A stretch of DNA of 8,782 bases from Bacillota bacterium. Its GTDB lineage: Bacteria > Bacillota > UBA994. The notes beneath the pieces were generated by a model. The model saw nothing but the letters and a program-made list of their open reading frames with translations, had not been told where the DNA came from and ran no database searches. Below are positions 1 to 5,934 of this stretch, piece by piece (the first letter of the stretch is position 1; every line of letters begins with the position of its first letter). The DNA lies in the NCBI GenBank assembly GCA_018725535.1, contig QLUS01000061.1, positions 1 to 8,782 of the forward strand, in the 5' to 3' direction. The translations under genes and the position numbers were made by a program.

Positions 1-78
1 GCCCAATTACCGAGACTGACGTTATTGGTGGCTATGATTGGGGCGAGTGAGGAGGAGCTAAGCGGATACCCTCCTAGG

Positions 79-150
79 TGTAAAGGCACCCCGCCGGGAC
101 TGTCAAATTTTGGAGACGCAAGTGTAAAGACTCTGCGGCCCAAATGTTAA
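79..150 (+). repeat. Four TGTNAA motifs at an exact 22-nt period
   Basis: TGTAAA at 79, TGTCAA at 101, TGTAAA at 123 and TGTTAA at 145 are spaced exactly 22 nt apart. The copy at 101 continues as TGTCAAATTTTGG. Sequence between the motifs is poorly conserved, so this is a motif array and not a simple tandem duplication. Multiple spaced transposase-binding repeats beginning with TG are typical of IS21-family ends, and that is the best guess here. No transposase is visible to confirm it. Confidence 0.5.
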
Positions 151-230
151 GTTAAGTACGACGTATTCGGTGAGTATCCCACCATGTTTTTTCAACCCGT
201 GAATATTACGGCCTAATTTGTGCTAGTGAC

Positions 231-298
231 ACGGTCAATTTGAGCCACCCCTGCGGTGAAAATGAGCTAGGCTCACGGTGAGATTGAGCCGGCGGCAT
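231..298 (+). repeat. Three 22-nt repeats of GGTSAAWWTGAGCY type, IS21-like end
   Basis: GGTCAATTTGAGCC at 233, GGTGAAAATGAGCT at 255 and GGTGAGATTGAGCC at 277 form three adjacent units with an exact 22-nt period and clear conservation over 14 positions. From memory, GGTCAAA-TTGAGCC-type repeats at about 20-nt spacing occur at the termini of IS21-family (istA/istB) elements, where they are multiple transposase-binding sites. Their starts lie in the same 22-nt register as the TGTNAA motifs at 79-150. The repeats are clear; the family assignment is an inference. Confidence 0.6.
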
Positions 299-431
299 GT
301 AACCCCTATAGGATGAAAGTGTCCCTCGTTATTGACAAGGGAATTACAAGCTTAAGGTGATAAGAAATGATCTACCCTCATAGCGGTGGCGTCGAACACT
401 GTGTGCGAGAACGCACGCTCAAATCCTCAAG

Positions 432-483
432 CTTGTTTGTTATCAGCTTGCAACTCTGTCCTGTTTTTTATGCAAGAAACAAG
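432..483. repeat. Two-part inverted repeat (hairpin)
   Basis: An outer pair CTTGTTT (432-438) with AAACAAG (477-483) and an inner pair CTTGCA (447-452) with TGCAAG (471-476) could form a 13-bp hairpin with an 8-nt bulge on the 5' side and an 18-nt loop containing a run of six T. The function is unknown. It could be a structural element of the mobile DNA or chance. Confidence 0.35.
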
Positions 484-555
484 TCTGTGCTGCATGGTTC
501 TCAATCAATGCTTCCTCAAGGGAAACGTCTACATTACTACACCCAAGATGGCGAT

Positions 556-579
556 ATTTTGACAGCAATTTTGACAGCA
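556..579 (+). repeat. Perfect 12-bp tandem repeat ATTTTGACAGCA x2
   Basis: Two perfect adjacent copies of ATTTTGACAGCA occupy 556-567 and 568-579, about 130 bp left of the tRNA-Thr fragment. Short direct repeats at such distances from a tRNA attachment core often serve as arm-type binding sites of tyrosine integrases. That role is only inferred here. Confidence 0.55.
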
Positions 580-706
580 ACGGCGCGGGAATTACGCGCA
601 ATTAGCAGTCACGAACATGTGTTTGTGGCTGCAACACCCTTGTATTCCCTCGCTACAAGACATGTCCTGCCACGACTTGACACACGATGCAGGGAGCATC
701 AAACAA

Positions 707-751
707 TTCGTAATCAGCAGGCCGAGGGTTCAAATCCCTCTACCGGCTCCA
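707..751 (+). pseudogene. 3' half of tRNA-Thr(CGU), probable attachment site
   Basis: The sequence matches a tRNA from the anticodon loop to the end. It has loop TTCGTAA (707-713, anticodon CGT at 709-711), 3' anticodon stem TCAGC (714-718), variable loop AGGCC, T-arm GAGGG-TTCAAAT-CCCTC (724-740), 3' acceptor strand TACCGGC (741-747), discriminator T and an encoded CCA (749-751). The 5' half is missing. The five bases before the loop are AACAA instead of the GCTGA needed to pair, and no D-arm or GCCGGTA acceptor strand occurs anywhere upstream in the window. Anticodon CGU reads the threonine codon ACG. A fragment starting precisely at the anticodon loop is the classical residue of integration into a tRNA gene, where the element restores the gene at one end and leaves the displaced 3' half at the other. 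The intact copy should lie left of the window. A group I intron seems unlikely, because no 5' exon is found. Confidence 0.8.
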
Positions 752-763
752 GTATTATCAAGG

Positions 764-793
764 CTCTCTGGGTTTTCGCCCAGAGAGATTTTT
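764..793 (+). terminator. Intrinsic terminator behind the tRNA-Thr 3' half
   Basis: A perfect 9-bp stem, CTCTCTGGG (764-772) with CCCAGAGAG (779-787), encloses a 6-nt TTTTCG loop and is followed by ATTTTT. It lies 12 nt after the tRNA CCA end, so it is probably the original terminator of the interrupted tRNA-Thr gene. That marks the right side of the junction as native chromosome. Confidence 0.85.
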
Positions 794-903
794 GTTGTTC
801 ACGCTCCGCCGTCGTCGGTTCTATATTCTCCCACACAACAGCGGCATTTGTGGTAAAGGAATTTCTCTTTGTGTCGCGAATACTCATAAGTACATGCTTA
901 AAC

Positions 904-911
904 AAAGGAGG
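904..911 (+). promoter_or_regulatory. Ribosome binding site of the ankyrin lipoprotein gene
   Basis: AAAGGAGG lies 8 nt before the ATG at 920. It is a near-perfect Shine-Dalgarno sequence and fixes this start, so the lipoprotein signal peptide is complete. Confidence 0.8.
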
Positions 912-919
912 AGTCACGC

Positions 920-1807
920 ATGCTAAGACGCGCTCTGCTTCTGTCATTACTGGTTGCCGTGAGCTTGGCTTCGGTCGGATGCGCTCCGCTCGGGCGCTTT
1001 TCACTGTGGCGGAATCGGCTAACCTTTACTACAGAAGCGTTTATGAATTCCGTGCGCGAAGGGAACCTTCCGCAAGTCAAGCTGTATCTTGAAGCGGGCA
1101 TGAAGAAGGACACACAGGACCAAAACGGCTACACCCCGATCATCGTAGCCGCTGAGGCCAACCAGCCTGAGATCGTAGATTACTTTCTCTCGCTAGGTGT
1201 ACCGGTAGACCAGCGCAGTAAAGACGGCTGGACCGCACTCCATCTGGCAGCGTCCTTCGGCAACTCCGAGATGGTCAAGCGGCTGCTTGAGCGCGGTGCC
1301 GACGTCGATGCCAAGCACAACCACGGTTCAACGCCGCTCTTGCTATCGATGCTCACGGCCAACTACTACACGGTCGAAGCTTTGCTGGACGGAGGTGCGG
1401 ATATCGACCTAGCCCTGCCCAATGGCGCTACCCCCTTGATCCTCGCGGCTCAGGTGGGAGAACTTACGCATGTTAGCGCGGCAGAGCTCCTGCTAAAGCG
1501 TGGTGCCAATGCCGAGGCCGCTATGGAGAAGGGGTTTACAGCTTTGATGATCGCAGCGCAAGAGGGTCACTTTGACATGGTCAGCATGCTGCTTGAACAA
1601 GGCGCAGACCCTAACGCCAAGAACGAAGAAGGCGCAACCTCCCTCATTATTGCCATACTTGGGGGGCATGTCGCCATAGTCGGCCTTCTCTGTACCTATG
1701 GCGCAGATGTTAACGTAACTTACCAAGGGATCACGGCGCTTAACTTGGCAATGGGGCACGGCATGCATAATATAGCGCAGATACTTATTAGTCATGGGGC
1801 GCGCTAG
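920..1807 (+). CDS. Ankyrin-repeat lipoprotein
   Basis: A 295-residue protein with a lipoprotein-type signal peptide: MLRR, a hydrophobic stretch at residues 5-19 and a lipobox-like SVGC with the putative lipidated Cys21. The serine at -3 is less usual than leucine. After a linker come seven to eight ankyrin repeats filling residues 38 to 295, with the family's G-x-TPL-x-x-A and LL-x-x-GAD-x-(N/D) signatures. The clearest copies start near residues 69, 102, 135, 169, 205, 238 and 270. The repeat at 169-204 carries a small insertion (around THVSA). Ankyrin repeats bind proteins and have no enzymatic activity; I infer a membrane-tethered protein on the outer face of the cell. The ATG is set by a strong AAAGGAGG (904-911) 8 nt upstream. 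The gene stands alone between the tRNA-Thr scar and tRNA-Gly, and its last codons overlap the tRNA-Gly promoter. The binding partner is unknown. Confidence 0.88.
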   Translation: MLRRALLLSLLVAVSLASVGCAPLGRFSLWRNRLTFTTEAFMNSVREGNLPQVKLYLEAGMKKDTQDQNGYTPIIVAAEANQPEIVDYFLSLGVPVDQRSKDGWTALHLAASFGNSEMVKRLLERGADVDAKHNHGSTPLLLSMLTANYYTVEALLDGGADIDLALPNGATPLILAAQVGELTHVSAAELLLKRGANAEAAMEKGFTALMIAAQEGHFDMVSMLLEQGADPNAKNEEGATSLIIAILGGHVAIVGLLCTYGADVNVTYQGITALNLAMGHGMHNIAQILISHGAR

Positions 1808-1808
1808 T

Positions 1809-1837
1809 TTGTGCAAACGAAGCCCCTGTGGTATACT
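1809..1837 (+). promoter_or_regulatory. Promoter of tRNA-Gly
   Basis: TTGTGC (1809-1814) and TATACT (1832-1837) are separated by 17 nt and match the -35 and -10 elements of a housekeeping sigma promoter. The tRNA begins 15 nt after the -10. The -35 starts within 2 nt of the upstream stop codon. Confidence 0.7.
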
Positions 1838-1851
1838 CATGTCCGGAGCGT

Positions 1852-1925
1852 GCGGGTGTAGCTCAATGGTAGAGCATCAGCTTCCCAAGCTGGCTACGAG
1901 GGTTCGATCCCCTTCACCCGCTCCA
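1852..1925 (+). tRNA. tRNA-Gly(CCC)
   Basis: A full cloverleaf can be drawn by hand. Acceptor GCGGGTG (1852-1858) pairs with CACCCGC (1915-1921). The D-arm contains GCTCAATGGTAGAGC. The anticodon arm is TCAGC-TTCCCAA-GCTGG with anticodon CCC at 1884-1886. The T-arm is GAGGG-TTCGATC-CCCTT. Discriminator T1922, usual for glycine, is followed by an encoded CCA (1923-1925). It reads the glycine codon GGG. It has its own promoter immediately upstream and a GC-rich hairpin after it, so it is probably a single-gene transcription unit. Confidence 0.95.
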
Positions 1926-1942
1926 CTGACATAAACACCTAT

Positions 1943-1981
1943 CGCCGCAGCCGGAGCTATCTGCCCCCTGCGGCGGGTTTT
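1943..1981 (+). terminator. Probable terminator after tRNA-Gly
   Basis: An 8-bp perfect stem, CGCCGCAG (1943-1950) with CTGCGGCG (1968-1975), spans a 17-nt loop and is followed by GGTTTT and, a little later, TTTTT. It starts 17 nt after the tRNA. The T tract is short, so efficiency may be moderate. Confidence 0.6.
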
Positions 1982-2010
1982 GACTACACTTTTTGCGTGA
2001 GGTGATGAGG

Positions 2011-3336
2011 TTGCAGAGGAGACACAGGCGCAGGCAAATAGCAATTTGCCTTGCTCTTACGTTGTGTGCTCTGATTTTCACTCTGTTTTGGGGATTTGCG
2101 GCGTGGGAAGTTCGCCTAGACGAAGTAACTTTGGGCGTAGTTAGAAACAAACAAGCGATAATCGGACGCCTAGATGCGCGGGCGCAGGAGTTGCAACAGG
2201 AAAGCGGCGGGGACGTGGGCCTAGCCAGTCAAGTGGAATATAGATTGCGGTTCACACTTGCTCGCACCACGGTCGATGAGCTGTGGGTCGAGCTTGAGCC
2301 ACGAGTCGAATTTGGCATAAAGGCGTCAGTGATTAACGTCAATGGCCAAGCAGTAGCGGCGCTGGCGACGCGCGAAGAGGCTGAAGCAGTGCTTGAGGCT
2401 TTGCGTAGTCGCTTTGTTAAGGTTGATAATAATAGAGCAGTAGAGTCAGTCCGTTTTCGGCAAGACGTCAGCATTAGCGAAGCGTATCGCAAACTCGACA
2501 ACATAGTCGACAAGGACGGCGGCATGAACGTGATGCTGTTTGGGCGTGAGCGCCGCCTTACGCACACGGTAGCGCGCGGAGAGTCTTTCTGGAGCATTGC
2601 GCGCCTGCATAATTTGCGCACGAGTATCCTAGAGGCCGCTAATCCAGCTGTTGTACCCGAGCGGCTGCGTGTCGGCACTTCCCTTAGCCTAGTCGTGGCA
2701 GAGCCGTTCCTGCAGGTGGAGGTCTTAGAGAAGGTCACCTATAACAGGCCAATCCCCTTTCAAACTACCTATGTCTCTGATAGCGCACTGTGGAGTTGGG
2801 AGCGGCGCGTGCGCACGCCGGGGCGTAGTGGTTCCCAGCAAATTACGGCCCGCATCGCCACCGTCAACGGCACGGAAGAAAGCCGCAAGATTTTGTCTAC
2901 GGCAGTTTTGTCCTCCCCCACTACTCAAGTAGTGGCACGAGGGACGAAGAGCGCGCCAACGCTTAGTACTGGCGCTTTCCGCTGGCCGACCACCGGTCGC
3001 ATAACTTCCCCGTTTGGCGCGCGCTGGGGCGGATTTCATTCCGGTGTAGATATTGGCGCACCGATTGGCACACCCATTGTGGCTGCCGACAGCGGCATCG
3101 TATCCTTCGCCGGACGGAACGGGGGCTACGGATTGATGGTGCGCATTGAGCACGGCAACGGCTATGCCACTCTCTATGCGCATGCTTCGCGGATTCTGGT
3201 AGCAGTCAATGAGCAAGTAGAAAAGGGGCAGACTGTCGCTCTCGTCGGTAACACCGGTCAGAGTTTTGGCCCTCACTTGCACTTTGAGATTATCTCTGCG
3301 GGGCGGCCCCTAGATCCCTTAAGATTCTTTAGATAA
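2011..3336 (+). CDS. Membrane-anchored LysM-G5-M23 peptidoglycan endopeptidase
   Basis: About 441 residues. A basic N-terminus (QRRHRRR) and one membrane segment (about 9-32) anchor it with the bulk outside. Next is an N-terminal region with the VNGQAVAALATREEAEAVLEAL motif-type sequence common in clostridial wall hydrolases (about 108-135), then a LysM domain (about 183-229, beginning THTVARGESFWSIA) that binds glycan, a G5 domain (about 232-312), and a C-terminal M23 LytM-type zinc endopeptidase domain (about 328-430). M23 enzymes cut peptide bonds in peptidoglycan cross-links or stem peptides. The zinc and catalytic residues are present: HSGVD (H343, D347), YAHAS (H391) and HLHFE (H422, H424), so it should be active. 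Start choice: TTG at 2011 fits the GTGAGGTGATG ribosome site. ATG 2005, GTG 2002 and TTG 1993 are in-frame alternatives that would add 2 to 6 residues. It lies 77 nt upstream of walR, whose regulon in relatives includes such hydrolases. Confidence 0.9.
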   Translation: MQRRHRRRQIAICLALTLCALIFTLFWGFAAWEVRLDEVTLGVVRNKQAIIGRLDARAQELQQESGGDVGLASQVEYRLRFTLARTTVDELWVELEPRVEFGIKASVINVNGQAVAALATREEAEAVLEALRSRFVKVDNNRAVESVRFRQDVSISEAYRKLDNIVDKDGGMNVMLFGRERRLTHTVARGESFWSIARLHNLRTSILEAANPAVVPERLRVGTSLSLVVAEPFLQVEVLEKVTYNRPIPFQTTYVSDSALWSWERRVRTPGRSGSQQITARIATVNGTEESRKILSTAVLSSPTTQVVARGTKSAPTLSTGAFRWPTTGRITSPFGARWGGFHSGVDIGAPIGTPIVAADSGIVSFAGRNGGYGLMVRIEHGNGYATLYAHASRILVAVNEQVEKGQTVALVGNTGQSFGPHLHFEIISAGRPLDPLRFFR

Positions 3337-3413
3337 TCAGGGCAAAAAGATAAAGGAAACCTCGCCTGCACCAGAGAATAGATTATGTAAAGATGTAACA
3401 TGGGGGTGGGGCT

Positions 3414-4115
3414 GTGAATCCCAAGATCCTCGTAGTAGAAGATGAAAAACCTATTGCTGAGATTATAAAATTTAATCTCGAAAAAGAGAATTACAGCGTC
3501 AGCCTAGCCTACAACGGACAAGACGCCCTGAGTATGGCTATTCGTCACCTGCCGGACCTCATCATCCTCGACCTCATGTTGCCTAAGCTCGACGGGTTTC
3601 AGGTGTGCAGGGAACTTCGCCGTACGACCAATATACCCATCCTGATGCTGACCGCAAAAGGGGCAGAGAGCGACAAAGTAAAAGGCCTTGCTCTCGGCGC
3701 GGACGACTACATCACCAAACCCTTCAGCCCGCGTGAATTAGTGGCCCGCGTCAAAGCACACCTGCGGCGTAGCGGTATCATTTCTGCGGCAGAGGAGCGG
3801 GAGACCTCCGCCCTAGTTTCTGATGGCCTAGTTATTGACCTCATCAAGTATGAGGTGCGTAAAGGCGACACTGCCATCGAACTCACGGTGCGCGAGTTTG
3901 AGCTCTTAAAGTACTTGGCGCTGCACCGCGGTCGCGTGTTTGACAGAGAGCACCTGCTGAAAGAAGTCTGGGGGTACGATTACTTCGGGGACGGCCGCAC
4001 CGTGGATGTGACGGTTCGACGCCTGCGCGAGAAAATCGAAGATGACCCTATTGCGGCTAACGCCAAGTATATCCTCACCCGCCGCGGTGTCGGATACTAC
4101 TTCCGCGAGGCCTGA
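3414..4115 (+). CDS. walR: Cell-wall response regulator WalR (YycF), OmpR family
   Basis: A 233-residue response regulator, the family's usual length. The receiver domain (about 3-117) has the acidic pair E9-D10, phospho-acceptor D53 (in IILDLMLPKLDG), T80 and K102. The C-terminal winged-helix DNA-binding domain (about 131-231) ends in the typical RRGVGYYF. WalR is the essential regulator of wall hydrolase and wall metabolism genes in low-GC Gram-positives and is phosphorylated by WalK. Thr101 next to K102 is also present (DDYITKPF); in Bacillus subtilis this threonine is a PrkC phosphorylation site. The GTG start is preceded by a G-rich ribosome site (GGGGGTGGG, 3402-3410). It is the first gene of a tight operon, with its stop one base before walK's ATG. 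Assignment to WalR and not PhoP rests on the downstream walK-walH-walI order. Confidence 0.95.
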   Translation: MNPKILVVEDEKPIAEIIKFNLEKENYSVSLAYNGQDALSMAIRHLPDLIILDLMLPKLDGFQVCRELRRTTNIPILMLTAKGAESDKVKGLALGADDYITKPFSPRELVARVKAHLRRSGIISAAEERETSALVSDGLVIDLIKYEVRKGDTAIELTVREFELLKYLALHRGRVFDREHLLKEVWGYDYFGDGRTVDVTVRRLREKIEDDPIAANAKYILTRRGVGYYFREA

Positions 4116-4116
4116 T

Positions 4117-5934
4117 ATGTTCCAGAGCATCAAGTGGAAGCTAATGCTCCTCTACATACTACTGATCGTTGTGGCCATGCAGTTTGTAAGCTTCTTTCTT
4201 GTACGCAACATCGAGGCCTTTTATTTAGAGCGGGCTCGTACTGAGCTGCGCACCCGCGGCGCGCACGTGGTAAGAGTCCTAGAGATTGAAATGCGGCGTG
4301 GGCCCTACAGCCGCGAGCTGGCCGAGACGCTGCTTAACAACCTGCGCGCTCGACAGGAAGACGCCATGATCGTGTTGGTTAGCCCGAGAGGCCAGGTAGC
4401 GGCGACCTCGCTTAACCCTACGGCGGAAAGGCTGCGGGGCTTATTCGTACAGAGCCCCGATTACCCTGCGATTGTGGAGTTTTTCGCTACCCAAGCACCG
4501 CAAGAAGCGCGCTGGGAAGACCATACCGGGCGCAGATTCTACACCCTAGCGCTTCCCCTCTCGGGCATCCTCACGCAGGGGACGGCGCGAGACGAAGTGG
4601 CGCTAGTCTATGTGCGCGAGCCACTCGATGAAACATATAGCATCCTGCAAGAGGTGCAAGCGAGGTTGCTTAACGCCACCCTGCTTGCTATTGGCGTTAC
4701 CCTGCTGCTTGGCACCTTTGCCGCTCAGACCATCACGCGGCCCCTGCAAGAAGTCACGAGCAAGGCTGCACGCCTAGCCAGTGGGCATTTTGACATGGAA
4801 GTAACAGTCAAATCAAGGGACGAAATCGGCAAATTAGCGCAGGTGTTTAACTTCCTAACTGCCGAGCTGCGCAAAACCATGACCGAACTTAGGAACGACA
4901 AAACCAAGCTAGAGGCCATTCTCACCCAAATGACCAATGGGGTAATTGCTGTTGACACGCACGGACACATTATTCACGCCAATATACGCGCGCGCGACAT
5001 GCTTGGGATCACCCCGGAGACATCTTCGGCAGCTATCCTAGAAGTACTTAACCTTGGGGATATAGCGCGACTGCTGCAGGGCAGCGGACCTAAAGTCGCG
5101 GAGACAGAGTTAAAAGCACCTTATACAATCGCCGTGCGCGCCTATGCCGCTCCCTTCCATTCCGCTGACGGTGAGGTATCGGGGGGGATCATTGTGCTGC
5201 AGGATATTACCGAGGAAGCGCGGCTTGCGCAGATGCGACGCGAGTTTGTCGCTAACGTTTCGCACGAGCTTAAGACTCCGCTTACTACCATTAAGGGATA
5301 TGCCGAGACTCTTTTAAGTGGTGCCTTAGACACAAAAGATGTGGCGGCTAGCTTCCTCTCCACTATTTCCGAAGAAGCGGACCGTATGGACCGATTAATA
5401 AAAGACCTCCTGACACTTTCTGCACTCGACTTCCAGCAGGCTAGGCTCACGATGCGGCCTACTTTGCTAGACGAACTTATACTCGACGTCGCCGACAAAC
5501 TAGCTTTCGCGGCACAAAAGCGCAATCTCCGGTTTCGTACTGATTTCCTGGAAGAAGTGCCTGCAGTTATGGCTAACGCCGATAAAGTGGAACAAGTGCT
5601 AATCAACATCATGTCTAATGCCATTAAGTACACCCACGAAGGCAGTGACATTACCGTTTCGGTTATGGCAGTAGGCGATATGGTGCGTGTAGGTATCAAG
5701 GACCAAGGTCCGGGCATCCCCAAAGAAGACCAGCCGCGCATCTTTGAGCGCTTCTACCGCGTAGACAAAGCGCGGGCTAGGGAATTAGGCGGAACAGGCC
5801 TCGGACTGGCAATTGCGAAGCAGATAGTTGAAGCCCACGGCGGGTGGATTGGTTTAGAGAGCGCACCTAACCAAGGCACGGAGATTTACTTCTTCCTGCC
5901 GCGGCACGCGCCAAATGTCGGGCAGGTATCCTAA
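4117..5934 (+). CDS. walK: Sensor histidine kinase WalK (YycG)
   Basis: 605 residues with the complete WalK layout: membrane segment 1 (about 8-29), an extracytoplasmic sensor domain of about 155 residues, membrane segment 2 (about 185-206), HAMP (about 203-256), PAS (about 262-366), HisKA with phospho-acceptor H383 in FVANVSHELKTPL, and HATPase with N-box (N497, N501), G1 box DQGPGIP (529-535), F box FERFYR and G2 box GGTGLGL. It should autophosphorylate and phosphorylate WalR D53. I chose ATG 4117, one base after the walR stop, with GAGG at 4107-4110 as ribosome site; an in-frame start at 4042 lies inside walR and is unlikely. In the S. aureus protein the PAS domain binds zinc through H271, D274, H364 and E368. 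By my alignment the equivalents here are Q271, N274, Q362 and E366, so that metal site looks lost. The stop overlaps the walH start (TAATG). Confidence 0.95.
   Translation: MFQSIKWKLMLLYILLIVVAMQFVSFFLVRNIEAFYLERARTELRTRGAHVVRVLEIEMRRGPYSRELAETLLNNLRARQEDAMIVLVSPRGQVAATSLNPTAERLRGLFVQSPDYPAIVEFFATQAPQEARWEDHTGRRFYTLALPLSGILTQGTARDEVALVYVREPLDETYSILQEVQARLLNATLLAIGVTLLLGTFAAQTITRPLQEVTSKAARLASGHFDMEVTVKSRDEIGKLAQVFNFLTAELRKTMTELRNDKTKLEAILTQMTNGVIAVDTHGHIIHANIRARDMLGITPETSSAAILEVLNLGDIARLLQGSGPKVAETELKAPYTIAVRAYAAPFHSADGEVSGGIIVLQDITEEARLAQMRREFVANVSHELKTPLTTIKGYAETLLSGALDTKDVAASFLSTISEEADRMDRLIKDLLTLSALDFQQARLTMRPTLLDELILDVADKLAFAAQKRNLRFRTDFLEEVPAVMANADKVEQVLINIMSNAIKYTHEGSDITVSVMAVGDMVRVGIKDQGPGIPKEDQPRIFERFYRVDKARARELGGTGLGLAIAKQIVEAHGGWIGLESAPNQGTEIYFFLPRHAPNVGQVS

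Larger units (their letters stand above)
1..706. other. Gene-poor stretch, probable right end of an integrated element
   Basis: I see no convincing gene in these 706 bases. Two frames are open at the left edge on the plus strand (one stops at 48-50, the other at 145-147), so the tail of a gene starting outside the window is possible, but neither tail resembles a family I know. A long open frame from 367 runs through the tRNA fragment, its terminator and the next gene's start, so it is chance. What is visible is non-coding structure: repeats with a 22-nt period (79-150 and 231-298), a two-part hairpin (432-483), a 12-bp tandem repeat (556-579) and a small GCGCG/CGCGC inverted repeat (583-599). 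The stretch stops exactly at a truncated tRNA-Thr, and by eye it is more AT-rich than the genes to its right. I infer the end of an integrated or insertion element, probably decayed. Confidence 0.5.

Noticed and set aside
79..298. A CRISPR array
   Set aside because: The repeated motifs are only 6-14 nt with a 22-nt period, which leaves no room for spacers of normal length.
284..751. A split tRNA or group I intron in tRNA-Thr, suggested by GAGCCGG at 286-292 complementing the 3' end CCGGCTC
   Set aside because: Aligned by the T-arm, the acceptor strand is TACCGGC with T as discriminator, needing GCCGGTA at the 5' end. No D-arm or 5' anticodon stem follows 286, and GAGCC there belongs to the 22-nt repeats.
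707..751. The 3' end of a tmRNA (ssrA)
   Set aside because: The anticodon loop, stem and variable region fit tRNA-Thr(CGU) directly, and no tag reading frame or 5' tmRNA end is seen upstream.
790..890. A promoter for the ankyrin gene (TATATT at 822-827)
   Set aside because: No -35 element lies at acceptable spacing; TTGTTC at 795-800 leaves a 21-nt spacer.
367..1092. A 241-codon open frame on the plus strand
   Set aside because: It runs through the tRNA-Thr fragment, its terminator and the start of the ankyrin gene, has no clear ribosome site and no recognisable domain.
3386..3399. A WalR/PhoP box upstream of walR (TGTAAAGATGTAAC)
   Set aside because: Two TGTAA half-sites are present, but they start 8 nt apart and not the 11 nt of the known TGTWAH-N5-TGTWAH site.
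4042..4116. An upstream start for walK adding 25 residues
   Set aside because: The extension lies inside walR, reads as its out-of-frame shadow, and the ATG at 4117 has a proper ribosome site and a typical WalK N-terminus.
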